From Bacteroidetes bacterium 43-16 (GTDB lineage Bacteria > Bacteroidota > Bacteroidia > Chitinophagales > Chitinophagaceae), in NCBI GenBank assembly GCA_001897525.1, contig MKTB01000017.1:248001-312000 (forward strand): a stretch of 64,000 nucleotides of DNA, given 5' to 3'. The translations under genes and the position numbers were made by a program. The notes below the pieces were generated by a model that had not been told where the DNA came from, made no database searches, and saw nothing but the letters and a program-made list of their open reading frames with translations. Positions 35,099-44,492 of the stretch are shown one piece after another (the first letter of the stretch is position 1; every line of letters starts with the position of its first letter).

Positions 35099-35956
35099 AT
35101 GAGCAGACTAAAGATCGCCATCCAGAAAAAAGGCCGGCTAAACGAATCCTCCCTTTCCATACTCAGAGAATGCGGTATTGAGATCCCTAACGGGGCAGGG
35201 AAGCTGATTGCAGAATCATCCAACTTCCCGATCGATATCCTGTTCCTGCGCGACGATGATATCCCTCAATATGTACATCAGAAAGTAGCGGACCTGGGCA
35301 TAGTGGGCGAAAACGTGCTCATCGAATCGCGCAAAAAAGTGTCTATGCTTAAAAAACTGGGCATCGCCAAATGCAGGCTCAGCTTAGCCATTCCCAAAGA
35401 CATTCCCTATGAAGGCATCCGCTTTTTTCAGGATAAAACGATCGCCACCTCCTATCCTCAATTGCTGCAATCCTACCTGGACCGGCAAGCGATCCGGGCA
35501 CAGATCGAAGAGATCTCCGGGAGTGTGGAGATCGTTCCCGGCCTGGGTCTTGCAGCAGGCATTTGCGATATCGTCAGCAGCGGTTCCACCCTCTTCTCCA
35601 ATGGACTTAAAGAAGTAGAACTGGTCATGAAAAGCGAGGCCGTATTGATCGGTAGCGAACACCTGGAAGGGGAGAAAGCATTACTGCTGCAACAATTGCT
35701 CTTCCGCATCGATGCAGTCCTGTCCTCAAAAGGGAAGAAATACATCCTGCTCAATGCACCTAATGATAAGATCGATGCCATCGTCCGGATACTGCCCGGG
35801 ATGAAAAGCCCCACCATACTCCCCCTTGCCGCAAAAGGCTGGAGCAGCCTGCATTCCGTGATCGATGAAGACCAGTTTTGGGAACATATTGATGAATTGA
35901 AAAAAGCAGGTGCAGAAGGCATTTTAGTCGTCCCTATTGAAAAAATGATCCAATAA
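35099..35956 (+). CDS. hisG: ATP phosphoribosyltransferase, long form
   Basis: First committed step of histidine synthesis (ATP + PRPP). About 285 aa from MSRLKIAIQKKGRL; the ORF track start lies in the attenuator and is rejected. The C-terminal regulatory domain (GWSSLHSVIDEDQFWEHIDELKKAGAEGILV) makes it the long, HisZ-independent, histidine-feedback form. A catalytic-domain signature is LVESRKKVSMLKKLGIAKCRLSLA. It is the first structural gene of the attenuated operon. Confidence 0.97.
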   Translation: MSRLKIAIQKKGRLNESSLSILRECGIEIPNGAGKLIAESSNFPIDILFLRDDDIPQYVHQKVADLGIVGENVLIESRKKVSMLKKLGIAKCRLSLAIPKDIPYEGIRFFQDKTIATSYPQLLQSYLDRQAIRAQIEEISGSVEIVPGLGLAAGICDIVSSGSTLFSNGLKEVELVMKSEAVLIGSEHLEGEKALLLQQLLFRIDAVLSSKGKKYILLNAPNDKIDAIVRILPGMKSPTILPLAAKGWSSLHSVIDEDQFWEHIDELKKAGAEGILVVPIEKMIQ

Positions 35957-35961
35957 AAACT

Positions 35962-37248
35962 ATGAAAACATACAACTCCCCCGATCGGGCAACCTTGAAA
36001 AGACTCTGTCAAAGGCCCGCGATCAAAACCGAAGACCTGGAACAGGCCGTCCGGAAGATCATGGACCGGGTAAAGTCCGGAGGCGACAAAGCCCTGAACG
36101 CATTAACCCTCGAATTGGACCAGGCAGATATTAAGGACCTGGAAGTTAAAGAAGCAGAAATAGCTGCCGCATTGGTGCAGGTGGTACCGGCACTGGCCTA
36201 TGCCATACAGGTAGCTGCGGCAAACATTGAAAAATTTCACCGTAGCCAGATAGTAACAGAAGCGCGTATAGAGACCAGCCCCGGAGTTTTCTGCTGGCGC
36301 AAGTCTGTACCGGTAGAAAAAGTAGGGATCTATATCCCCGGCGGATCAGCCCCCTTATTCTCTACCATACTCATGCTGGGCATCCCGGCACAACTGGCAG
36401 GATGCAACACGATCATTTTATGTACACCGCCCGATAAACAGGGCAATATAGACCCGGCGATCCTGTACACCGCTCATCTTTTAGGCATTAAAAACATCTA
36501 TAAAGCAGGCGGTGCGCAAGCTATAGCCGCTATGGCCTATGGCACCGAGACCATCCCTAAGGTGTATAAAATATTCGGTCCCGGCAATCAATATGTCACC
36601 AAAGCCAAAACCCTTTTACAAATAGAAGGCATGGCCATAGATATGCCTGCAGGCCCCAGCGAGCTGCTGATCATTGCCGATCAATATGCCGATCCCGATT
36701 TTGTAGCCGCCGATCTTCTATCACAGGCCGAGCACGGAGCAGACAGCCAGGTCGTGCTCTTGAGCAATAGCAGCCAGCTGATCCATAAAACCCTGGAAGC
36801 CCTGGTACAGCAACTGGAAAATCTTCCCCGGAAAGACATTGCAATTGCTGCCCTGGCCAACAGTATGGCCATACAATTGGACTCCATTGCGGCCTGTTTT
36901 GATTTCAGCAATGAGTATGCCCCCGAGCACCTGATCCTTGCACTGGAAAAACCGGAATTCTATACCGGGCAGATCATAAATGCAGGCTCTGTCTTTTTAG
37001 GAAAATATGCCTGCGAATCAGCCGGAGACTATGCCAGTGGTACCAATCATACACTACCTACCAATGGATTTGCCAAAAGCTACAGCGGCGTATCCTTAGA
37101 TAGCTTTTATAAAAAAATAACCTTTCAGAGCATCAGCGAAAAAGGCATTCAAAACATAGGCCCGGTCATAGAAACAATGGCCGAAGCCGAAGCATTATAT
37201 GCACATAAAAACGCAGTAAGCATCCGCTTAAAAAAACTACAAGCATGA
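35962..37248 (+). CDS. hisD: Histidinol dehydrogenase
   Basis: Last two oxidation steps to L-histidine with NAD. 428 aa with the family features VGIYIPGGSAPLFSTILML, DMPAGPSELLIIADQYADP and LSQAEHGADSQVVLL; zinc-ligand motifs lie near AEHG and NEYAPEHLIL. The stop overlaps hisC by 4 nt. Confidence 0.98.
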   Translation: MKTYNSPDRATLKRLCQRPAIKTEDLEQAVRKIMDRVKSGGDKALNALTLELDQADIKDLEVKEAEIAAALVQVVPALAYAIQVAAANIEKFHRSQIVTEARIETSPGVFCWRKSVPVEKVGIYIPGGSAPLFSTILMLGIPAQLAGCNTIILCTPPDKQGNIDPAILYTAHLLGIKNIYKAGGAQAIAAMAYGTETIPKVYKIFGPGNQYVTKAKTLLQIEGMAIDMPAGPSELLIIADQYADPDFVAADLLSQAEHGADSQVVLLSNSSQLIHKTLEALVQQLENLPRKDIAIAALANSMAIQLDSIAACFDFSNEYAPEHLILALEKPEFYTGQIINAGSVFLGKYACESAGDYASGTNHTLPTNGFAKSYSGVSLDSFYKKITFQSISEKGIQNIGPVIETMAEAEALYAHKNAVSIRLKKLQA

Positions 37249-38273
37249 ATATAACAGCACTCATCCGGCCCAATATCCTCGCGCTGAAGCCCTATTCCAG
37301 TGCGCGAGACGAATACACAGGAGCAGAAGCACTCTTCCTCGATGCCAACGAAAATCCCTTTGGCCAATGGAACCGCTACCCGGATCCTTATCAAAAACAA
37401 CTAAAGCAAAAAATAGCCGCTTTAAAAAACCTGGATGCAAATGCCTTGTTTTTAGGCAATGGCAGTGATGAGATCATAGACCTCAGCTACCGGATATTTT
37501 GCGAACCGGGAAAGGATAAAGCCATTTGCCTGGGACCCACCTATGGCATGTATGAAGTGGCGGCACAGATCAATAATGTCACCCTCATCCAGGTGCCCCT
37601 TGATGCCGCATTTGATATTGACCTGCCTGCCTTGGAAGAGTATTGGGAAAGGACCGATATCAAACTGATGTTCCTTTGCTCCCCAAACAACCCCAGCGGG
37701 AATATATTGAGCGAAGAGCGCATCAGCACTATACTGGACCGTTTTAAAGGTATTGTCATCATTGACGAAGCCTATATCGATTTCTCCGGCACACTTTCCC
37801 GGGCTACACAGATAGGCAACTATCCCAAGCTGGTGGTAGTGCAAACCCTGTCCAAGGCCTGGGGTATGGCCGCATTAAGGATCGGCCTGGCCTGGATGAG
37901 CCCTGAGCTCCTGCAGTATTACAATAAAGTGAAGCCACCCTACAACATTAGCGCGGCCAACCAGCAGCTCGCCTTATCCATACTGGAGCAGGGCAATTTT
38001 GAACAAGAAATAAAGCTGCTTAAAACAGAGCAGGCCTGGCTGAGCCGGGAACTGAGCGCTATTACACAGATCAAAAAGGTGTATCCCTCTTCGGCCAATT
38101 TCATCCTGCTGGAGGTGGAAGATGCCCCTGCCTTGTATGATCAGTTGAGCGCACACAAAATAGTGGTCCGCAACCGGCATGGCATCATCCCCAATACCCT
38201 CCGCATCACCGTGGGCAGCCCCGGGCAAAATAAACAATTGATACAAACCCTTAAAACCATTTTCCATGCCTAA
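37245..38273 (+). CDS. hisC: Histidinol-phosphate aminotransferase
   Basis: PLP-dependent transamination of imidazole-acetol phosphate. 342 aa; the PLP Lys is in [14 protein letters not shown], with the phosphate-binding DANENPFG at the N-terminus and [11 protein letters not shown] for substrate and cofactor binding. Overlaps of 4 nt with hisD and 8 nt with hisB indicate translational coupling. Confidence 0.97.
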   Translation: MNITALIRPNILALKPYSSARDEYTGAEALFLDANENPFGQWNRYPDPYQKQLKQKIAALKNLDANALFLGNGSDEIIDLSYRIFCEPGKDKAICLGPTYGMYEVAAQINNVTLIQVPLDAAFDIDLPALEEYWERTDIKLMFLCSPNNPSGNILSEERISTILDRFKGIVIIDEAYIDFSGTLSRATQIGNYPKLVVVQTLSKAWGMAALRIGLAWMSPELLQYYNKVKPPYNISAANQQLALSILEQGNFEQEIKLLKTEQAWLSRELSAITQIKKVYPSSANFILLEVEDAPALYDQLSAHKIVVRNRHGIIPNTLRITVGSPGQNKQLIQTLKTIFHA

Positions 38274-39357
38274 AAAAGTTTTATTCATAGACCGTGACGG
38301 CACCATTATAGCAGAGCCCGAAGACTTCCAGATCGATGCCTTTGAGAAATTGAAGTTCCTGCCCCGGGCCATCAGCAGCCTGGCCAGGATTGTCCGGGAG
38401 CTGGATTTCGACCTGGTGATGGTGAGCAACCAGGATGGTCTGGGCACCGCATCCTTCCCTGAACCCACCTTCTGGCCCGTCCAGGATTTTATCCTCAATA
38501 CCTTAAAAGAAGAAGGCGTGGTATTCAAAGATATTTATATCGACCGCAGCTTTGAGGAAGAGCAGGCAGCCACCCGCAAACCCGGAACAGGTATGCTTTC
38601 CAAATACATTTACGGCGACTATGACCTGCAGGGATCTTTCGTGATCGGTGACCGCATGACCGATGTACAATTGGCCCAAAACCTGGGCGCGCAGTCTATC
38701 CTGATCAGTAGCCGGCCCAGTCCTGCTGCCGGTTTCACGACAACAAGCTGGGACGCTATTTACCGTTTCCTGAAAGGGCAGGATAGAACAGCCTATATAG
38801 AAAGAGCTACTGCAGAGACACAGATCAGCATCCGCTTAAACTTAGACCAGCCGGATGAAACCTATATAGATACCGGCTTAGCCTTCTTCGATCATATGCT
38901 GCACCAGGTAGCAAAACATGGAAATTTTGGCTTAAACATCTCCGTGAAAGGCGACCTGCAGGTAGATGAGCACCATACCATCGAAGATACCGCCCTGGCT
39001 TTGGGTAGCGCCTTTGCCCAGGCTTTAGGAGCTAAAAAAGGCATTGCCCGCTATGGCTTCCTCTTGCCCATGGACGATTGCCTGGCGCAGGTCGCTATAG
39101 ATTTCGGCGGCCGTCCCTGGCTGGTATGGGACCTGACTTTCCAAAGAGAAAAGATCGGAGCAGTGCCTACGGAAATGTTTGTACACTTTTTTAAATCCTT
39201 TAGCGATGCCGCACAATGCAACCTGAACATAAAGGCAGAGGGCAGCAACGAGCACCATAAAATAGAATCCGTATTTAAAGCCTTTGCCCGGGCACTGCAG
39301 ATGGCCTGCAGCCCCAACGGGCAATACAGCATTCCCAGCACAAAAGGTATATTATGA
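38266..39357 (+). CDS. hisB: Bifunctional histidinol-phosphatase / imidazoleglycerol-phosphate dehydratase
   Basis: 363 aa fusion: an N-terminal HAD phosphatase ([21 protein letters not shown] catalytic motif, residues 5-160) and a C-terminal dehydratase domain ([49 protein letters not shown] with metal-binding His). The fused form is the rule in Bacteroidota. The stop overlaps hisH by 4 nt. Confidence 0.97.
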   Translation: MPKKVLFIDRDGTIIAEPEDFQIDAFEKLKFLPRAISSLARIVRELDFDLVMVSNQDGLGTASFPEPTFWPVQDFILNTLKEEGVVFKDIYIDRSFEEEQAATRKPGTGMLSKYIYGDYDLQGSFVIGDRMTDVQLAQNLGAQSILISSRPSPAAGFTTTSWDAIYRFLKGQDRTAYIERATAETQISIRLNLDQPDETYIDTGLAFFDHMLHQVAKHGNFGLNISVKGDLQVDEHHTIEDTALALGSAFAQALGAKKGIARYGFLLPMDDCLAQVAIDFGGRPWLVWDLTFQREKIGAVPTEMFVHFFKSFSDAAQCNLNIKAEGSNEHHKIESVFKAFARALQMACSPNGQYSIPSTKGIL

Positions 39358-39932
39358 TAGCGATCTTAAAATACAATGCAGGCAATACCCGCTCCGTCCT
39401 TAATGCCCTCAATAGCTTGGGCTATGAGGCCTGCATCAGCGATGACCCGGTGCAGCTGCAAGCGGCCGATAAAGTCATCTTTCCCGGGGTGGGCGAGGCA
39501 GGTACTGCTATGGCTTACTTAAAAGCCCGCCAGCTCGACCAGGTGATAAGGGCATTAAAGCAGCCCGTACTCGGCATTTGCCTGGGGATGCAATTATTGT
39601 GCGCGCACTCAGAAGAAGGAGATACGGCAGGCATCGGCATTTTCGACAACCAGGTGAAAAGATTTCCACCGGGACTATTAGTGCCTCATATGGGCTGGAA
39701 CAACCTGGAAAATACAAGCGGTGCATTATTCAAAGACCTCGGGCAATCGGCCGACTTCTACTTTGTACATACATATTATGCTACCCAAGGTGTGGCAACG
39801 GTAGCGACCACAGATTATATACTACCCTTTAGCGCGGCACTGCAAAAAGACAATTTTTATGCCGTACAATTTCACCCGGAAAAGTCTGCCCAAACCGGGC
39901 TTACCTTACTTGAAAACTTTTTAGACCTATGA
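39354..39932 (+). CDS. hisH: Imidazole glycerol phosphate synthase, glutaminase subunit
   Basis: 192 aa class I glutamine amidotransferase. The nucleophile Cys is in [10 protein letters not shown] and the His/Glu pair in [12 protein letters not shown]. It provides ammonia to HisF, encoded two genes downstream. Overlaps of 4 nt with hisB and hisA. Confidence 0.97.
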   Translation: MIAILKYNAGNTRSVLNALNSLGYEACISDDPVQLQAADKVIFPGVGEAGTAMAYLKARQLDQVIRALKQPVLGICLGMQLLCAHSEEGDTAGIGIFDNQVKRFPPGLLVPHMGWNNLENTSGALFKDLGQSADFYFVHTYYATQGVATVATTDYILPFSAALQKDNFYAVQFHPEKSAQTGLTLLENFLDL

Positions 39933-40642
39933 GAATTATTCCTGCAATCGACCTCATCGAAGGTAAATGTGTGCGCTTGTCCAAAGGTGACTATAACACT
40001 AAAAAAATATACAATGAAGATCCCCTGGAAGTCGCTAAAGCTTTTGAAGCAGCAGGCATCAGGTACCTGCACCTTGTAGACCTGGATGCGGCAAAAACAA
40101 AAGTACTCACTCATGTCAATATACTGGAACGTATTGCCGCCAAAACCGGGCTGAACATTGACTTTGGCGGTGGAGTACAGACCAAAGCTGATGTAAAGAC
40201 CCTCCTGGATGCCGGTGCCGGTCAAGTCACACTGGGCAGTATAGCCGTCCGTAAACCCGTCATACTGTATGATTGTCTCCAGACCTTCGGTACAGATAAG
40301 ATCATACTGGGTGCCGACTGCCTGAACCGGAAAATAGCCACCAATGCCTGGGACCGGATAGAGGATATAGACATTATCAGCTTTATGAAGGAGAAAGTGA
40401 CCCAAGGCGTACTGTACGCCATCGTCACCGAGATCTCCAGGGATGGTATGCTGCAAGGTCCTGATGATACATTATACAATGACATACTCGACCAGGTGCC
40501 GCTTCGCCTTATCGCCAGCGGTGGCATCAGCAAGATGAGTGACCTGGATCAATTGCAAAGAACAGGATGCGAAGCTGCCATTATCGGGAAAGCCATCTAT
40601 GAACAGCGCATCACCTTAAAACAACTGGAAAGCTATGCTTAA
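39929..40642 (+). CDS. hisA: Phosphoribosylformimino-AICAR-phosphate isomerase
   Basis: 237 aa (beta/alpha)8 barrel performing the Amadori isomerisation. The catalytic Asp lies in [17 protein letters not shown], the second in [12 protein letters not shown], and phosphate-binding glycines in [11 protein letters not shown] and [11 protein letters not shown]. Overlaps of 4 nt (hisH) and 8 nt (hisF). Confidence 0.97.
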   Translation: MRIIPAIDLIEGKCVRLSKGDYNTKKIYNEDPLEVAKAFEAAGIRYLHLVDLDAAKTKVLTHVNILERIAAKTGLNIDFGGGVQTKADVKTLLDAGAGQVTLGSIAVRKPVILYDCLQTFGTDKIILGADCLNRKIATNAWDRIEDIDIISFMKEKVTQGVLYAIVTEISRDGMLQGPDDTLYNDILDQVPLRLIASGGISKMSDLDQLQRTGCEAAIIGKAIYEQRITLKQLESYA

Positions 40643-41387
40643 GAAAAGGATCATTCCCTGCCTGGACATCAACAATGGCAGGACCGTGAAAGGGATCAGG
40701 TTTGAAAACCTGGTGGATGCAGGCGACCCCGTTGCCCTGGCCAAAAGGTATATGGAAGAAGGAGCCGATGAACTGGTCTTCCTGGATATTACCGCTACCC
40801 ACGAGCGCAGGACAACCCTTACAGAATGGGTAAGCCTGGTAGCCGCTGCCATCAATATCCCCTTTACCGTTGGCGGCGGCATTCACTCCCTGGCTACCGC
40901 AGCCCGGGTGATTGAGGCCGGTGCAGACAAGCTCAGCATTAATTCCGCAGCCTTAGCAAACCCTGATTTGATCAGCAATATTGCCGCGCAGTTCGGCACA
41001 CAATGTGTCACCGTGGCCATAGATACCGATTATATAGACGGAACATGGAAAGTCTTTAGCCATGGCGGCAGGAAAGCCACCAAATGGAGCGCAGTAGACT
41101 GGGCAAAGGCAGCCGAGCAATGCGGGGCAGGGGAGATCCTGCTCACCTCCATGCAGGGCGATGGCACCCGCTTCGGTTTCTCCCTGGAGATTACCGAGGC
41201 AGTAGCCGCAGCCATCAATATCCCCGTCATAGCATCAGGTGGCGCAGGCCGCCCCGAAGACTTTGCACAGGTTTTTACACAAACCCGGGCTACGGGCGCT
41301 TTAGCCGCATCGGTCTTTCACTTTGGCAGCATAGCTATACCCGATCTCAAACAATACCTCAAATCAAAAAACATTTCCATAAGATGA
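40635..41387 (+). CDS. hisF: Imidazole glycerol phosphate synthase, cyclase subunit
   Basis: 250 aa barrel; N-terminal motif [15 protein letters not shown] with catalytic Asp, second Asp in [14 protein letters not shown], phosphate-binding motifs VGGGIHS and [10 protein letters not shown]. It works with HisH to make IGP and AICAR. Overlaps hisA by 8 nt and hisI by 4 nt. Confidence 0.97.
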   Translation: MLKKRIIPCLDINNGRTVKGIRFENLVDAGDPVALAKRYMEEGADELVFLDITATHERRTTLTEWVSLVAAAINIPFTVGGGIHSLATAARVIEAGADKLSINSAALANPDLISNIAAQFGTQCVTVAIDTDYIDGTWKVFSHGGRKATKWSAVDWAKAAEQCGAGEILLTSMQGDGTRFGFSLEITEAVAAAINIPVIASGGAGRPEDFAQVFTQTRATGALAASVFHFGSIAIPDLKQYLKSKNISIR

Positions 41388-42001
41388 ACCCCATAAATTT
41401 CAGGATAGAAGACCTCAATTTTCAACCATCAGACGGGCTGGTACCGGTCATCGTGCAGGATGCCGTAAGCCTCCGGGTACTGATGCTGGGCTATATGAAC
41501 CGGGAAGCCTTGGCGCTAACCCTGGCAGGCGATAAAGTCGTCTTTTACAGTAGGAGCAGGCAAAGGCTCTGGATGAAAGGCGAAAGCTCGGGCCATTTCC
41601 TGTACTGGAAAAAGATACACCTGGACTGTGACCGCGACACCCTGCTGATACAAGCCCTGCCTCAAGGGCCTACCTGCCATACCGGGACCGATTCCTGCTT
41701 TGGCATGGATAATGCCGATGGCTTTATCTACCGGCTGGGCCAAACCATCGCTGAAAAGATCGATAGTAATGAGGTAGGCTCTTATACCAATGCACTTTAC
41801 CGGAAAGGCATCAATAAAGTGGCCCAGAAAGTAGGCGAGGAAGCCGTAGAGCTGGTCATAGAGGCCAAAGACAATAACGAATCATTGTTCCTGGGCGAAG
41901 CAGCCGACCTGCTGTACCACTACCTGGTGTTGCTCAAAGCTAAGGGTTATGCACTATCAGATGTGGAAGAAGTGCTCCGGTCGCGGAATGTGAGCCAGTA
42001 G
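41384..42001 (+). CDS. hisI: Bifunctional phosphoribosyl-AMP cyclohydrolase / phosphoribosyl-ATP pyrophosphatase
   Basis: About 205 aa from the ATG that overlaps the hisF stop ([13 protein letters not shown]); the 305 aa track frame is an extension through hisF. The cyclohydrolase part has the zinc-ligand motif DCDRDTLLIQALPQGPTCHTG, and the pyrophosphatase part (residues 115-205) has VGEEAVELVIEAKDN. This HisIE fusion closes the operon. Its stop codon touches a heptamer repeat array. Confidence 0.96.
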   Translation: MNPINFRIEDLNFQPSDGLVPVIVQDAVSLRVLMLGYMNREALALTLAGDKVVFYSRSRQRLWMKGESSGHFLYWKKIHLDCDRDTLLIQALPQGPTCHTGTDSCFGMDNADGFIYRLGQTIAEKIDSNEVGSYTNALYRKGINKVAQKVGEEAVELVIEAKDNNESLFLGEAADLLYHYLVLLKAKGYALSDVEEVLRSRNVSQ

Positions 42002-42260
42002 GTGATAAGTGATGAGTGGTGGGTGGTAGGTGATGAGTGATGAGTGGTAGGTGATAAGTGATAAGTGATAAGTGGTAGGTGATAAGTGATAAGTGAGAAG
42101 TGAGAAGGAGCTATGAAAAATTATTGCCATGCCCATCGCCCATCACTAATCACCAATTAACAATTAACAATTAACAATCAACAATTCACCATCACCCATC
42201 ACCCATCACTCATCAACAATCACTCATCACCCATAAACAATTCACCATTAATCATTAAAA
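42001..42260. repeat. Large heptamer repeat array (GTGATNN and ATCACNN)
   Basis: Directly after the hisI stop come about 15 tandem 7-bp units (GTGATAA, GTGATGA, GTGGTAG, GTGAGAA). These are followed by an inverse-orientation half with ATCACCC and ATTAACA-type heptamers. No ORF is supported. Smaller relatives lie near 18045, at 24898 and at 33058. Confidence 0.92.
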
Positions 42261-42264
42261 ATAT

Positions 42265-42272
42265 TACCTTTG
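42265..42272 (+). promoter_or_regulatory. -7 element of the GtrA gene
   Basis: TACCTTTG matches TAnnTTTG 22 nt before the GtrA start. Confidence 0.5.
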
Positions 42273-42294
42273 CGAACAATTTTTTTGTTTTTTA

Positions 42295-42783
42295 ATGCTA
42301 GGCAGGTCAAAGAATCTAATCATTCAGCTTATTGATTTTTTTTATTTCCCGGTCTTCCACAAACTCATACCCGTGCAAACGTTCCGGTATGCAGCTTGCG
42401 GGGGCGGTAACGCCTTACTCAACCTGGTCTTGTTTTACCTCAGTTACAATTATATGTTTACAGAGGAGATCATTCACCTGGGCGGCATTACCATGAACCG
42501 TTATATCGCGGCCTTTGTATTTTCCCTGGCCATCACTTTTCCATTGGGTTTTGTCATGAACAAATTTGTTGTTTTCCAATCCTCTCATCTGAAGGGTAGG
42601 GTACAACTGTTTCGCTATGCCCTCATCGCTGCTTTAAATATTCTCTTCAACTACCTTTTACTCCACTTCTTTGCCGGATTCTGTGGTTTCTGGGCCACCC
42701 CTTCACAGGCGCTTACCACCATAATCCTGGCCGTAGTGAGTTATTTTGCCCAAAACTATTTTACCTTTAGGTCTAAATCCTAA
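42295..42783 (+). CDS. GtrA-family membrane protein
   Basis: The 162 aa protein has four hydrophobic helices (about 32-50, 65-85, 103-122, 132-152) and the GtrA pattern FRYAACGGGNALLNLVLF with the closing VVSYFAQNYFTFR motif. The family is linked to translocation of undecaprenyl-phosphate-linked sugars. Its neighbour here does not reveal the sugar. Confidence 0.9.
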   Translation: MLGRSKNLIIQLIDFFYFPVFHKLIPVQTFRYAACGGGNALLNLVLFYLSYNYMFTEEIIHLGGITMNRYIAAFVFSLAITFPLGFVMNKFVVFQSSHLKGRVQLFRYALIAALNILFNYLLLHFFAGFCGFWATPSQALTTIILAVVSYFAQNYFTFRSKS

Positions 42784-42788
42784 AGACT

Positions 42789-43712
42789 ATGATTACGGGC
42801 AAAAAAATTTTGCTTTTCTTATTACTGTTTTTATTTGCCTATGCCCTTCATGCCCAGGAAAAGACCTTGCTCTGGCGCATATCGGGTAATGGCTTAAGTA
42901 AAGATTCCTACCTCTTCGGCACCATGCACAAGATCTGTGAAAAAGATTATTTCTGGACCGATACCATGAAGAAGTATTTCCACCGCTCAGAGCAGGTATG
43001 CTTTGAAATAGACCTGGATAATCCCTTCCTGCTGTTCAGCACCATAAAAGGCATCAGGAGCAGTAATGGTCGCACCCTCAAAGATCTCTTTACCCCGCAG
43101 GACTTCACCAAGCTTGCCCGTTATTTTAAGCGCGCCAATGGTTTGGACATCATGCTGTTCAATGAAGTGAAGCCCTCTGTACTCATGCTTTTACTGGAAA
43201 CCGATTATGTCAACTGCGCCACTTTCAAATCCTATGAAGAAGAGATCAAAAAAGAAGCCCGTAAGTTCCATAAACCCATATCAGGTTTAGAGACCGTAGA
43301 AGAGCAGTTTGCCGCGGTGGCCGATGCTACTGACAAAGAAGTAGTGTCCTATGTGATGAACATTGTCAATGGTAAATATTTAAGGGACAAATCGCATTTG
43401 ATGATCTATGCCCGGATCACGTCTTTGTATAAAAAACAGGATATACGGGAACTCTACGACATCATCAGCCTGGACACAACAGTCCTGTTCGACAAAAAGG
43501 AAATGATCCTCGATTTCCGGAACAAGAACTGGATCCCCAAATTCAATACCTATTCTAAAGACAAAAGCGTGTTCTATGCCGTAGGTGCCGGGCACCTGGC
43601 CGGGGAGACAGGCCTCATCAATCTCTTGCGTAAAGAAGGCTATACCCTTAGCCCTATCTTCAGCGAAACGGTAGATTTTGATGAAATCCTAACAGATGAG
43701 CTGAGCGATTGA
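42789..43712 (+). CDS. TraB/GumN-family exported protein
   Basis: The 307 aa protein has a signal peptide (LLFLLLFLFAYALHAQ) and the TraB/GumN features SYLFGTMHKICEKD (GTxH) near residue 38, PISGLETVEEQF near 160 and VFYAVGAGHLAGETGLINLL near the end. The family is proposed to have metalloprotease-like activity. It lies 6 nt downstream of GtrA, suggesting a short operon. Confidence 0.92.
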   Translation: MITGKKILLFLLLFLFAYALHAQEKTLLWRISGNGLSKDSYLFGTMHKICEKDYFWTDTMKKYFHRSEQVCFEIDLDNPFLLFSTIKGIRSSNGRTLKDLFTPQDFTKLARYFKRANGLDIMLFNEVKPSVLMLLLETDYVNCATFKSYEEEIKKEARKFHKPISGLETVEEQFAAVADATDKEVVSYVMNIVNGKYLRDKSHLMIYARITSLYKKQDIRELYDIISLDTTVLFDKKEMILDFRNKNWIPKFNTYSKDKSVFYAVGAGHLAGETGLINLLRKEGYTLSPIFSETVDFDEILTDELSD

Positions 43713-43757
43713 TGTTTTAAAACATTATTTTTAATCCTGAACCAATATCTTTCCTGA

Positions 43758-44492
43758 ATGAATCGCATCGCATCGCTCTACTACCTGGCTTTTGATACGG
43801 GGCTGAATGCAGCGATCACGTTTTTCATTTTCTTCCTCCTGTTATACTTTGGCGGCATTGCCCTTTACCGGGCAGCGCTTTACTTTTTGAAGCAATATTA
43901 TGGCTTCCATGCCATCCAGCACAACCTAAGAAAAGGACAGGTCGCTTTCGAGATCCGGCATTCACTGCTATCGATCCTGGTATTCAGCCTGCAGGCCATT
44001 CCTTTGCAATACCTGGTAGCGCAGGGCTATGCAGCCGTCAGTTTTAGCAATGCCTGGGTCTTGCTCTGGCAAATCCCCCTTCTGTTCCTCTGGAATGAGA
44101 TACATTTTTACCTCGTCCATGCACTGCTGCACCGCAAATGGCTGATGAAGCGCGTACACTTCCTGCACCATCGTTCCAAAGAGCCGACCCTGTTTTCGGT
44201 GTACAGTTTTCATTGGTTTGAGGCCTTCCTCCTGGGCACGGTCATTTTCCTGCCCATAACCCTGTATTCCTTTCACATTTTTGCGATCCTGAGCCTGCCC
44301 GTGCTGAGCATTGTATTGAACTTAATGGGGCATTCCAATCATGAAGGCCCTTCCGCTAAAGACCCGGAGCACATCAGCCGCTTTATCTTCCGGCACAGTA
44401 TGCACCACAAATGGAGCAATGGCAATTACGGGTTCATGCTGCCTTACCTGGACCGCTTATTCAACACCAAACTACCTAAAAACAAACATTAA
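43758..44492 (+). CDS. Fatty acid hydroxylase / sterol desaturase superfamily protein
   Basis: The 244 aa membrane protein carries the diiron histidine motifs HFYLVH, HFLHHRS, GHSNHEG and HSMHHKW (residues 115-225), the pattern of the sterol desaturase/fatty acid hydroxylase group, with four or so hydrophobic helices. It overlaps the KAS III-HDO gene by 1 nt and likely acts on the same lipid. Confidence 0.92.
   Translation: MNRIASLYYLAFDTGLNAAITFFIFFLLLYFGGIALYRAALYFLKQYYGFHAIQHNLRKGQVAFEIRHSLLSILVFSLQAIPLQYLVAQGYAAVSFSNAWVLLWQIPLLFLWNEIHFYLVHALLHRKWLMKRVHFLHHRSKEPTLFSVYSFHWFEAFLLGTVIFLPITLYSFHIFAILSLPVLSIVLNLMGHSNHEGPSAKDPEHISRFIFRHSMHHKWSNGNYGFMLPYLDRLFNTKLPKNKH

Noticed and set aside
41084-41383. 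Extended hisI start within hisF
   Set aside because: Extension overlaps hisF completely; the ATG at 41384 overlapping the hisF stop is the natural start.
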